The notes under the pieces were generated by a model. That model had not been told where the DNA came from. It saw only the letters and a program-made list of their open reading frames with translations, and searched no databases. From assembly GCA_903995115.1 (NCBI GenBank), contig LR877148.1, forward strand, positions 64,501-128,500: DNA of 64,000 nucleotides, written 5' to 3'. Positions within the stretch are counted from its first letter, which is position 1. Each line of letters begins with the position of its first letter. The stretch is from Angomonas deanei. Its lineage: Eukaryota; Euglenozoa; Kinetoplastea; Trypanosomatida; Trypanosomatidae. This document shows positions 1 to 10,000 of this stretch, piece by piece. The position numbers were made by a program, and so were the translations under genes.

Positions 1-412
1 TCTCTTCCACCTTGACAGGAGGGGACGGTTTCAGTTCCGGTTTGACGTCCGCCGCTGCGACGGTCGCCTCTGCGATCATTTGCTCCCGTGTTTTCAGAGA
101 GTGCGCCTGCTGCACAAGGTTACCCACCTTGTACAGGAATCCCGTGGTAGAACCGTTTCCCTGCGCGCCCTTTTTTCGTACAGCGAACAGCGTTGCGTTA
201 CTTCCGTCCTCAGGAGTAGCGCTGAGCTTCACGGTATGACCATTAACGACCGAATAGAGCAGGTCCGCATCATTGCAAGTCTTTTGTAATTGTTGGAACA
301 AGCCGCAGACGTCGTCTGAGGGGAGTTGAAGAACCGAAGCGGCTTCGCTCACCGTGAGGTAGACCCTCTCACCACACAGATGCGCTATTTGATCGATGGG
401 AGAGGCACTCAT
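1..412 (-). CDS. Hypothetical protein, N-terminal part only (C-terminus beyond window)
   Basis: An open frame starts at an ATG at 412 and runs off the left edge with no stop, giving 137 residues. It begins MSASPIDQIAHLCGERVYLT. The first 75 or so residues look like a small mixed alpha/beta, possibly winged-helix, domain. The tail is richer in Ala, Lys, Pro and Glu. The spacing is vaguely like the N-terminal winged helix of DNA polymerase delta subunit 3, but this is a weak resemblance and I do not assign a function. The 15 or so bases just upstream of the ATG are almost pure A on the coding strand, so the pyrimidine tract and acceptor AG must lie further upstream, near 430-470. Codon use matches the neighbours. 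Confidence 0.6.
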   Translation of the reverse strand, partial: MSASPIDQIAHLCGERVYLTVSEAASVLQLPSDDVCGLFQQLQKTCNDADLLYSVVNGHTVKLSATPEDGSNATLFAVRKKGAQGNGSTTGFLYKVGNLVQQAHSLKTREQMIAEATVAAADVKPELKPSPPVKVEE

Positions 413-631
413 TCTTTTTTTTTTTTTTTAATGGCTTTATAGGCGTCTTTAGTGACCGCAGAAGAGGTACTAACAATGGAGAACAACAAAAGAACAAGGA
501 GAGAATAACAGTGGTGTATACGTATTCATTTATTACTGTTATGTAGGGGTATCACTCAAAGTGATAACAGAAGAATTTCTGTTTCTTTTTTACAAATATA
601 GAAATAGAGGACGGTAAAAATACAGGTGGGT

Positions 632-1561
632 TTACAAGAAGTAGGAGGGTTCCTGTGCCTTGGGGGAGTCAAAATCTAAAAACTGACGCTGAACTTCCTT
701 GAACACGAGAAACTCTCTTGATTCGTCCTCGTAGATTCGCAGTACGCTCGCGAGATTATTGCAACGATAACAGTAGTTGGGGGCAGACCACACGGTACAC
801 AAAAACTCCTCATCAAAGTGGTACTTGAATCCCTCGTGGACTAGCTGGTGAGCCCTAGCAATCAAGTTCAGGTTATTTCTAAATAAGAATTCACGCGTCA
901 CCTTCGCGCCGAACAGATACCCAGCCCCCCGTTGGGAGATTTCCCATCCATCTACGCTATCGGGGTCGGACCAGACCAGGTCGGAAAACGGCCCCTCATT
1001 CGGTATTTCCTGCCGCCTGTTGAGCAGTCTAATTTGGTCCACCGCCCGCACCTCGGGGGATAGTCCACCATGAATACAGAGTGCCTTTCCATCAATGAGG
1101 GCGGCAATCGGCATGCAGTCAAACACCTCCGTGCATAACTTCCATACCTCGATGGTGGTGTACTTTTTATTGCACTCGTCGTAGAAGCCGTACATGGTGG
1201 TGACCTGACGGGTTTCGTGGTTGCCTCGAATGAGGGAGATCTTGTGGGGGAACTTGAGCTTCAAAATAAGCAAATAGGACAGCACCTCGACACTGTTGAA
1301 ACCGCGATCGACCAAATCGCCCAGAAACACGTAATGCATGCTAGACACCTCGCTTTTTATTTCGCCCGCTAGCTCAAACAGTCGAAGCAGGTCTGGAAAC
1401 TGACCGTGAATGTCTCCGCAAATCGTGACGGGGAGGTGAATGTTTTGAACATTGCTCTCCTCAATCAGCAGATCGGTGGCAGAGCGCAATAGCATTTGCA
1501 TCTCCCGCAGTTCCAGCGTCTCAAACCGCCGCACCTTCTCTTCCCATAAGTCTAGATTCAT
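632..1561 (-). CDS. PP6-type serine/threonine protein phosphatase catalytic subunit
   Basis: This is a 309-residue PPP-family phosphatase, the usual length for a catalytic subunit. The metal-binding and catalytic motifs are present in order: GDIHGQ (about 49-54), GDLVDRG (about 81-87), RGNHE (about 112-116), then the HGG and the later RAHQLVHEG histidines. The segment DLLIEESNVQ and the stretch around GAKVT and RAHQLVHEGFK match PP6 more closely than PP2A or PP4. The C-terminus PSYFL fits the conserved YFL tail that is carboxymethylated in this family. PP6 acts in mitosis and in stress signalling in other eukaryotes; its role here is inferred. The first ATG gives the family-typical MNLDLW start. 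A long T tract lies just upstream with no AG after it, so trans-splicing probably uses the CTAG near 1612. Confidence 0.9.
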   Translation of the reverse strand: MNLDLWEEKVRRFETLELREMQMLLRSATDLLIEESNVQNIHLPVTICGDIHGQFPDLLRLFELAGEIKSEVSSMHYVFLGDLVDRGFNSVEVLSYLLILKLKFPHKISLIRGNHETRQVTTMYGFYDECNKKYTTIEVWKLCTEVFDCMPIAALIDGKALCIHGGLSPEVRAVDQIRLLNRRQEIPNEGPFSDLVWSDPDSVDGWEISQRGAGYLFGAKVTREFLFRNNLNLIARAHQLVHEGFKYHFDEEFLCTVWSAPNYCYRCNNLASVLRIYEDESREFLVFKEVQRQFLDFDSPKAQEPSYFL

Positions 1562-1755
1562 TGACAGGGTAGTACAATGAAGAAGAAGAAAAAAAAAAAA
1601 AAAAATATGCTACTAGGTATACGAAAAGAGATGAGAGATAAAAAGGTAACAGTGGCTTGTTGCGGTGGAGAAAACAAAAAATCAAATAACAAGTACACCA
1701 CCTAAACAGAAAAAAAAATAGCAATAATACCGCTTAGTGTTGAACAACTCGTGTA

Positions 1756-3267
1756 TCAACTCTCCTCCAGCAGTATAGCATCCTCTTCAAAAATTCGTAC
1801 TTGGTCGTACTCTGGCATACTAAACACTTCGCTATCGGGATATTTGTTTAGACACAGCTCAACCACGCGGAGGACTTTATCTAACCGCACCTGCACCTTT
1901 TTCAGGACAGAGATATAAGAGACATTGTAGATGGACGGCGGTAGCTGTCGTCGAACAACATTCCACAAAGGGTATTCTTCCTTGTCCGAGGATTGGAAGG
2001 CTAGCAAATGCGCATACGTGGAGCGCCGAAACCGACAGACCTTAATGTCTTCCACCGCACCAGAGAAAAGGTTGTCGTCGGTTTCCTTGTGGGCGTAGAG
2101 GCTGCTGCCGTGGTCCAAAAAGGCGTACGTCGCCAACCCTTTCAGGCGAGCAGCTGGTGGGGGTAGTTCGCAGGTGTTTTCACTTTTGCTGCAGCCACCA
2201 TAAACGTAATTGTTCTTGTAGTCTAACCCTCTGTCGCTATTGCCAATCAAAAAGTCGAAAATAAAGCGATCCAGAACATCCCCCGCCGCGCGGAGCCGAT
2301 TGTTCTTGAGGGACGAAAAGGCTGGGTCGCCTGGCTGGTAGTGCTTCGCAATGAATCCAGGGTCGGTGTAGTGGTATGGCAGCGCGAGAAAGGTGTCGAG
2401 GGCGGGGTGTACATCCTGCATCCACAACTGGATCGACACCATGATGCATTCTTTGAACGCATCGGTGTCACACGTCACAAAACGGCTATTGGTATAGTTG
2501 TACAGCACGACAAAATTCTCAAACCAATGCGAATAGAAGGGATCATAGGAGGTGGCGGCCCGAAGAAAGTCCACCGGGAAGGGAATATACACGGTGGTGG
2601 GAACACGGTTAAACTCCAGGGCTCTGTCGAAGGCATAAGCGGCGTACTCACTCGCCGCCTCGTACACAAACTTTCGTTGCGATATCTTCACAATGGCGCT
2701 AATATTGTGATGCGCGTATAGCACTTTTGCCTTTATCGTCCGCCCATGCAATAACTTCACCGGTAGCGCCTTTATATACCGAATGTTATGAAGGTTCGAC
2801 AAGTACGCCTGACACGCCCGGTCACGGTCGCTCGAGAAGGTTGCGTTACGGTTATCGCACGCATGGTATTGCTCGGGAGGCGCCTCATAGAGCGAATCAA
2901 AAGCAACCGGCGTCGCCCCATTCTGGTTTTCGTCTATTTCTGTAAAATCCTTTGACGGTTGCTGGGGGTTTCCGCTGATGTTATGGGAACGCAAATTCTC
3001 ATAGTAGGCGCTCACAGCGGCCTCGAACTCTGGTACAGCGCGAACATCTTGGGCGCGCGTGGGGTCCGGCGCGCGGCTCGGTGGGGCGGTGACACTCTCC
3101 CGTGTTGGCGCTGCAGTTGTGGTGGTGGTGGTGGAAGTGACGGGGATCCTTCGGTCAACATTAAAGAGTTTTATACAGTGCACCGTACTGAGTAAAACAA
3201 AATACAGAACCGCCAACGCTACCGCCCTTTTATTGTGGTAAGGAGCCCTTCGTCTAACTACATTCAT
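1756..3267 (-). CDS. FAM20/four-jointed-like secretory-pathway kinase, type II membrane protein
   Basis: The ATG at 3267 gives 503 residues. The frame is open upstream, but a 15-T tract followed by AG directly precedes this ATG, so the longer version is unlikely. Residues about 13-32 form a hydrophobic signal anchor, followed by a Thr/Pro-rich stem, which is Golgi-type topology. Several Asn-x-Ser/Thr sites fit a lumenal protein. The C-terminal half carries DFLIGNSDR near residue 342 and FLDHGSS near 385. These correspond to the catalytic Asp of the GNxDR motif and the metal-binding Asp of the LDNG motif in FAM20/FJX1 kinases. That family phosphorylates proteins or sugars in the secretory pathway. 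The substrate cannot be read from the sequence; a xylosyl- or protein-kinase role is equally possible. Overall identity to FAM20 looks low, so this rests on motif order and topology. Confidence 0.7.
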   Translation of the reverse strand: MNVVRRRAPYHNKRAVALAVLYFVLLSTVHCIKLFNVDRRIPVTSTTTTTTAAPTRESVTAPPSRAPDPTRAQDVRAVPEFEAAVSAYYENLRSHNISGNPQQPSKDFTEIDENQNGATPVAFDSLYEAPPEQYHACDNRNATFSSDRDRACQAYLSNLHNIRYIKALPVKLLHGRTIKAKVLYAHHNISAIVKISQRKFVYEAASEYAAYAFDRALEFNRVPTTVYIPFPVDFLRAATSYDPFYSHWFENFVVLYNYTNSRFVTCDTDAFKECIMVSIQLWMQDVHPALDTFLALPYHYTDPGFIAKHYQPGDPAFSSLKNNRLRAAGDVLDRFIFDFLIGNSDRGLDYKNNYVYGGCSKSENTCELPPPAARLKGLATYAFLDHGSSLYAHKETDDNLFSGAVEDIKVCRFRRSTYAHLLAFQSSDKEEYPLWNVVRRQLPPSIYNVSYISVLKKVQVRLDKVLRVVELCLNKYPDSEVFSMPEYDQVRIFEEDAILLEES

Positions 3268-3295
3268 CTTTCGAAAAAAAAAAAAAAAGGCGGAT
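3268..3295 (-). promoter_or_regulatory. Trans-splice acceptor abutting the start codon
   Basis: On the coding strand a run of about 15 T is followed by CGAAAG and then immediately by the ATG at 3267. If this AG is used, the mRNA has essentially no gene-encoded 5' untranslated region beyond the spliced leader. The assignment comes only from the pyrimidine-tract/AG arrangement. Confidence 0.5.
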
Positions 3296-3403
3296 TGCAG
3301 GGTGCGTTCGAACATATACATTCACGCAAACACTCATAAACAACCACCAATGCCATTTTTAACAACGTATTCGCGGAGTTTAACCGTGTATTGTACAGAA
3401 AAT

Positions 3404-3790
3404 CTATTCTTCGTCTTCTTCCTTCTTCACCTTCTTCACAGAGTTCTCTTGGCTCACGTTCGTGACATCGCCTTCCTCACTTTTTCTCTCGTCCTCCTTT
3501 ATCGTTTCTTTTTCCGCCGTGGGTGCGGTATCGTTCAGCGCGTCTAATTCCTTCTTCAGTTTCTCTGCTTTGGTACTCTCCGGTTCAAACTCGGTGCGTC
3601 GGCGTTTAATGCCGTACTTGAGCATCTGACTCTGACTCAACTTTCCCGTTTTTACCTTCTTGTCAGAGCGTTTGGGGCACTCATAGGACCAATGCTCTTT
3701 CGAGGCGCAATGCTGGCACTTGCGCTCTGTCTTCCTTCCTTCGTAGCGGGGTACGCTATACCCTTTGGGAGGTGCACTGCCCTGAAACAT
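3404..3790 (-). CDS. Zinc-knuckle protein, ZCCHC10-like
   Basis: This is a 128-residue basic/acidic protein with a single CCHC zinc knuckle near residues 25-38 (CQHCASKEHWSYEC, spacing C-x2-C-x4-H-x4-C). The knuckle sits in a Lys/Arg-rich N-terminal half, followed by a segment rich in Lys and Glu with an acidic C-terminal tail. The order of knuckle then basic linker, and the HW(S/T)YEC wording, resemble the ZCCHC10 family, whose members are small nuclear proteins with probable RNA-related roles. No catalytic domain is present. A pyrimidine tract (C9-T10) followed by several AG dinucleotides lies upstream of the ATG. The function is unknown beyond likely nucleic-acid binding. Confidence 0.75.
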   Translation of the reverse strand: MFQGSAPPKGYSVPRYEGRKTERKCQHCASKEHWSYECPKRSDKKVKTGKLSQSQMLKYGIKRRRTEFEPESTKAEKLKKELDALNDTAPTAEKETIKEDERKSEEGDVTNVSQENSVKKVKKEEDEE

Positions 3791-4023
3791 GTGTCGGACT
3801 AATAATCAATAATCTTCTTGAAAAAAAAAAGGGGGGGGGGAAGAGATGAATGGAGAAAACGCACTACTCATAAATGAAAGGTGAATGACACAAGGTGGAC
3901 AGTACCCTTTCAAAAGAAATACATACAGGATTTGAAATCTCTATCTGAACAAGAAGAAGGATAGTCGTTACATCAATAGTTTCTTCTATTTCTTTTTTTT
4001 TTTTTTACATGTTATTTTGGTTT

Positions 4024-7000
4024 TTACTTCTCGAGCACTACGGCCGCTCCTGCAAGAATGAATTGGCTGGCGGCCTCTTCACTCGCACAGGGCAGCGCCA
4101 TGTCACAGATGTAATTCTCCTTTGTCGTATTAGAGTAGAGGGGCAGACTGACACGAGCCGTGTCGGCCTCGGGGAAGTGATCTTGCCAGGCAATAAACAC
4201 TTTCTGAATGGGCGCCACAGCGGCTTCGTCGGCCGTCTCCACGCTCATGAGTTTTCCGGTGGCGTCCGTGACCGCGCCTTGGAGGAGAACGCCATCCAAA
4301 CAGACCGGTAGCTTGGCACCCGCCGGTGCCTCGGTCAAGGAGGATACCAACTTCAGGTTGACGAGGGGCTTCTCCTCCAGATGGGCGGTCTCCTGTCGCA
4401 GCGCGTTGAGGAACGTTTGAGGTCTAAAGAGCAGCGAGATGTTGAATGGCGCCTTCAGCAAAACACCATTGGAGGAGGACTTCTGGAACTGGGCGATGGC
4501 AGTAGAGCGCCGGATGACGGACTGCATCCAGGGGAGAAGTTTTTCGTTGCTGGGGAAGAAGCCGTCCCACTGGGGTGGGATAGACCCAATAATCATGGCC
4601 GCGGCCTCCGCCTTCCTATCCTCCGTCAGCAGCGTCGTCCCTTCCGCCACCTTCTTCAGCTCCTCCACACTCGCGTTCACCATGGTGATGAGCTTAAAGG
4701 CGGACTCGGCCTCGGCGAAGAGAAACCCTTCGATCGGCTTCGCTTCGGATAGGGAGAAGGCAGCGGTAGGCTTCGTCAGAACGTCCGGGTACTGGGAAAC
4801 CAGCGTCGACCACGTGGTGAGAATAGGGGTCAGTTTGGCCACCCACTCCTCGCGGTCAAGGGACTGCTCCTCTCTCGTTTCGTTAATGGCCAAGAGATTG
4901 TCAATCACCTCACGGACCCGCGACAACTGCACAACACGGTCCGCATTCGGCGGAAGGGCAAACAGCGCGGGGGTATCGTTGTCTGGGAGCTCCTTGATGA
5001 GCTTCACGTAGTCCGAGTAGCTTCCACCGGGCACGCGAACGTGGTGGAAAATGGGGTCCTGCTTCTTCGCGGACGACAAACTCGAGGGACGGAAAAAGTT
5101 CTTGACGTACGTGGCTAAAATTCGCGTGTCGAAGAGCGTCTCCATCTTGCCACCGTAAATCGCATTATCCAGCAATCCCTGAATAGACTTCCAATCAATT
5201 TCGCCCTTCGACTGTCGCAAGACAATGTCGGTTGCCGATTTGAGGTCTGAGGCTGTAATTTCGTACATCTTGGTCCAACCTTGCGGGGTGTAGGACCGCC
5301 TTTCCTGGATGATGGCATGCAAGGACGCCGTGATGAAAAGCAGCTCCTTCTGCTTGTCGTCGCGCTCATCGTAGGAGGCCTTGCCCCAGTCGCTGTAGGT
5401 GCGCAGTAAGTTTTGTCGGATGCCTGGTGGTGTCTCAAACGATATCTTGAGGCACTGAGACAGCAGGATGGACGGGAACTCATTGTGCGGCTCCGTCGTC
5501 AAGAACAGACGGAAGTTGTCGTTTAACTTGAGTGTCGTCAGCTCCTTCTGCAGCTCATACACCCACGGGATCACCAAGTGCAAGTTCTTCAAGAATACCC
5601 ACTCGCCCTTCTCTGCGGCCCGCTTGACGAGCTCCATCGCGGCGTCGGTTTGCCCTCCACCCATGGCCAGCTGACTGAACTTTTCCTTCCCAACCTTGCT
5701 GTGCGCAATGTTCTGCAGCTCCAGCGAGGGATCGGCACCGGCGCTGGTAATGAGCAACACCGGCGTAGAGGCGTCCGTTCGGGAAATAAACGTGGCGAGA
5801 CTTTCATTGTCGGCGAGGGAGTCCACATTCAACAGTTCGCACGCTACCAAATTCATGGCAGCGGTGAGACGATCTGGGCGGAACGTTTTCATGACCAGCA
5901 ACTTTTGGAAGAGCGTCAGCGACTGGAGGAAGGAGGGGTAGTCCGTCTCGGGGGAGGAGGTTCGCATCCACTCCAGCCAGACGTCCGCCTCTTGAAGACG
6001 AATCTTGCCCACCAAATCGGGGAAGAGTGCCCCAAAGGTGCGAAACGTGTCGATGCTGTCGGGGAGAACAAAGTTGGGCACTCGTACGTCCTTCTTCTTT
6101 GCATCAGGGGCGATCGCCTTGTCCAAAAAGTACTCCCACTCTTCCTTGGTGCACTGCTCCTCGAAGAGGGCCCGCGCGAGGTGGATGCCAAACACCACTC
6201 GGTGCTCCTTCATCAGACTGCCGGAAATGGTGTGCACGGTGATTTGGATGAACGTCTTTTGTAGCGCGGCAATCTTGGTCTCGGGGTCCGTGCGAAGCTC
6301 CTTGTGCTGGACGAGGGTCTTCTTGAAAATGTTCATGAACAAGTTGAACGAGAACTGATACATGTGGGAGAGCTCACTCAAATTCTTGGTCAGGAAGAAG
6401 ACGCGGCTGGCGACGGCGGCAAACGGACGGTACACGTTTCGCTTGTTGTCAATCTCCTCCTGCACCTCCTTCGACTTGGCCAGTGCCTCCGTAATCTCGC
6501 TGGCCTGCGACTTGATCTTGTTGAGGGACTCAATGAGCCCGACATTTTCCAACAGCGATCCTTCAGCACTGGCCAAGTCGCTCAGGAGACTCTGCTCCAA
6601 GTCTGCCAGCTGCATTTTGAGGGACTCTTCCTTCTGCAACACACTCAGCTTCTCCTTTTCCAGCTCCGGCTGCTCGTGCTGAATCGTGATACCCAGGAAT
6701 TGACCTTCCAAACCACTGAGCGTAATGGAAAAGCTAATTGGTGTCAGGTAACTCAGAATATCCGGCGGCACCTGCATGTCCGTGCTGCGCGTAATGAGGT
6801 ACAGCTGAAACCCGTCGGCGTAGTCCACCGTGCGGCGGTCACCAATCTGGATCACCCGTTTGGTCCCTTCGTTGTGGATTTCTTTCCGCAGAATAGGGTA
6901 AATGAACGGTTCCACCTTGTCGACGTCGGTGATGAGAAGCTTCTTACCGAAACGGAGGGCGAGCTCGAGGGTAGACACGAGACGATCCTCCGACACACTG

Positions 7001-10000
7001 CACCGCTCCACGACGTCGCCCTTTGCCTTCAGATGGTTGTAGAGCCACTCGGTCGCTAGCCCGGAGGGGTCCTCAATGAGGGGCGTCCCAATTTGCTCTT
7101 GAATGATGACCGCATTGTCCATGGACAGTTCATCACCGGGGAGGCCTTCCGACTTGTAGTGCAGCTGCACGCTCTCCTCTCGCAGAAACTTGAAAAAGTT
7201 AAACTCCGTCAGCTTCACCTTCTCGCCCCATTCCTTGAGGGTCTGCTCTCGCGTGTTCTCCGGCTGCGACCCCAGGTAGGTGACAAACCCGGATGCGAGA
7301 AGGCAGCGCTTTGGCAGGAGGTCCAGCTCACTGGTGAGGCTCTTCACCTGCTCCTCCCAGCGCTTGTGCTCCGAGCTTAACTTGGTAATCAGCTCGACGG
7401 CGTTGTTGAGCAAGTGCTCCGCCTGCTCCAGTTGACTGCGGAGTCGCTCCGCCTCTGTCGTCTTCTCGGCAAACCGATTTTTCAGCTTCTCCACCTTTTC
7501 TTCGACCTTGGCAAGCTTGCCTTCGTACTTCCCCTTCTTCTCCTGTGCGTGCCGTAGGTTCTCCTCGTACTCCTTCAGTTCATTGCGCATCGGCGCCACC
7601 GTCTCCAGTACTTTGCTATACTCGATAACGGCCTTGAGCCACTCCGCCATGGGCGCGGCCGCCTTGGATGCACGGCCAATCACCTCCTTCTTGAACGAGT
7701 TGTTCTTGCTTTCGATGAACTTATCCACCTTGTCGCGCGTGCCGGCGTCGACGTTGTCGAGGTCAAAGTTGAGAATTTGCCCCTTAATATCACCCGCCAG
7801 CACTTTACGAATACCCGCCCACGTCGTGTCCGCGCCGCCGCCACTGCTGATGAGAATGACGACGCCCTCCATCACGTCTTGCACGGCGGCGGGAGGTTGC
7901 TTCATCGACTTGAGCTCTGAAAGGTGCTCCGACCGGATGGAGCTGACGGCAGAGCGTGCCGAGTCCAACACGGGCTGAATACCGCTGAGACGACCCTCGA
8001 TTACCACCTTTCGCTCCTTGATCGCCTGTTGCTCCTTGTCTAGCTCCTTTTGCACCTTGTGGATGCCACGCCTCTGCTCACTTGCCTCCTCCATCTTTGC
8101 CTGAATCTCCTTTAGCGCCTCGTCGGCCTCCTTCTGTTTCACTTCTAGCAACTCTTTCTTTTGGCCAACGTCGGAGGCGATGGTGTCGACGTTCGCCTGT
8201 GCCTCGTCCAGCTTCGCCACACCGGTCTTGAGTCGGTTGACGCCATTGGTCACTTCGTCGCTCTTCTTGGTGAAGATGCTTTCGTAGGTTAGACAGAGCA
8301 CCTTGAAGTGCTGGGGCGAAAACTTGTCGCCGAACCCCTTGTGCATGTGCACCAGCTCGGTCGTCAGACTGAATTCCTTCTTGTCGGGCCTGGAGTCCAG
8401 GTCCTTGTAGACCGCCTCGGTCAGGAGTCGCGGAATCACCTTGAGACTGCCAGAGTCCCACGTGCCCATCCAGTAGACGTTGCACCTCGTGAAGAGTGCC
8501 GGATTGGAGCGACACTGCAGTTCGTAGTTCCGGTTGGTCGGGTCCATCACCACCACAATGTGGAGATACTTGATGATACGCTCCACAAAGTAGTTGTACG
8601 GGGAAAGACCCTCTCCCATTGCATCCTCCTTCAGAGGCCCCAGTAGCGCCTCCTGCTCCTCGGGGGCGAACAGTCCGGGTATCTCGCCAGACGACAGGAG
8701 GGAGTTGATACTTTCGAGGAAGTGTGGATTAAAAAAGTTAAAATCCTCCAAGAGCAGTACCGTACTCTGACCCTCGACGCCGGCCTTTGACATGACACTC
8801 TTGATTTCCGTGTTGAACTGCTTGAGGTTGTAATCTCGCGTAATACCCAAGGTGACAATTTCCATTCGGCTATTGTAGGCGACAAGGCGCACAATTTCGG
8901 ACGCACAAACACCAGAACGGCCCACCAAGAGCAAGTTGCCCCGTTCCTGCGAAAGGACGCGGTCCACCCTTGCCACCCAAGCACAAACCTCGGGAATGAG
9001 TTGCACGTTCAAATCTGCATTCTCGCGGGAGTAGTTGATCAGGAATACCTCCGCGGACTTCTTTAGGTCGTCCATCGAGGTGCAGATCAGCTTCTTCTTA
9101 CCCGCCGGCGCACCGTCCAGCCACGACACGTAATACTTGCTCTCCTTATCGGCCGGGGCGTCCTTGTGGCCAACTAGGAAGACCAAATTGTCCTTGATCA
9201 CTTTGGTCAGCTTCACGCGGTCCTCCGTCGTGACGAGGCGGTCGACAAAAATGCGTCGGCCCTCGTACGCCAAGGCATCCCCCAAGTCCTCCGGGGAGTA
9301 GTTGAGCAAGCTCAGCGCCCACTTGGTGATATCGCGGGGATTAAAAATGTAGTGCGACGCGACATCCACCGTGTATCGGGTGCTGATCAGTTCGTAGATG
9401 GTGGTCATCACACGTGCAATGTCGGCCGCCCCCTTGCCTTGAATGTCGAATTGCAGTCGGCCGCTGTGCATCATAATGTTGAAGAACTCGGTGTAGACGA
9501 GCAGCAACGACTCCTTTGGTGGATAGGACACGCTCAGGACGGATGTGATGGCGAGAAAACGCGGTGCCACCGGGTAGCGTCCCATGCTGCCGGGCGGGTT
9601 CATGCTGCCGACCACTTGTACCCTCTCCACGGTCACCCACTCGAGGTCGTCGTCGTAGAAACCGCGGTAGAGGATGAGCTGTTGCAAAAAGGAGTGCAGC
9701 TGTACGGTGCCGTACTTGTCGGGCTTTGGCAGGTTCAGGTCCTTCAACAGTAGCACCAGTCGCTCCGCCTCTTTTGGTCGCAGCACTTTTCCTGCGGTGG
9801 AGTTCAACTGCTGGCAGGCCTGCTTTAGCTTTTGAATAACGTGAATCGCCTCTGTCTGAGCGGAGCAGTTGATCGTGGCGACCTTGGTGTTGACGCTGTT
9901 CGCAAAGAGACTGGTGAGAAGCATCGTCTTACCGCACCCTTCGGGGCCGACAATGATGAAAGGGCGGTACACCCCAGACTTGGCCGGCGCGGACCACGCC

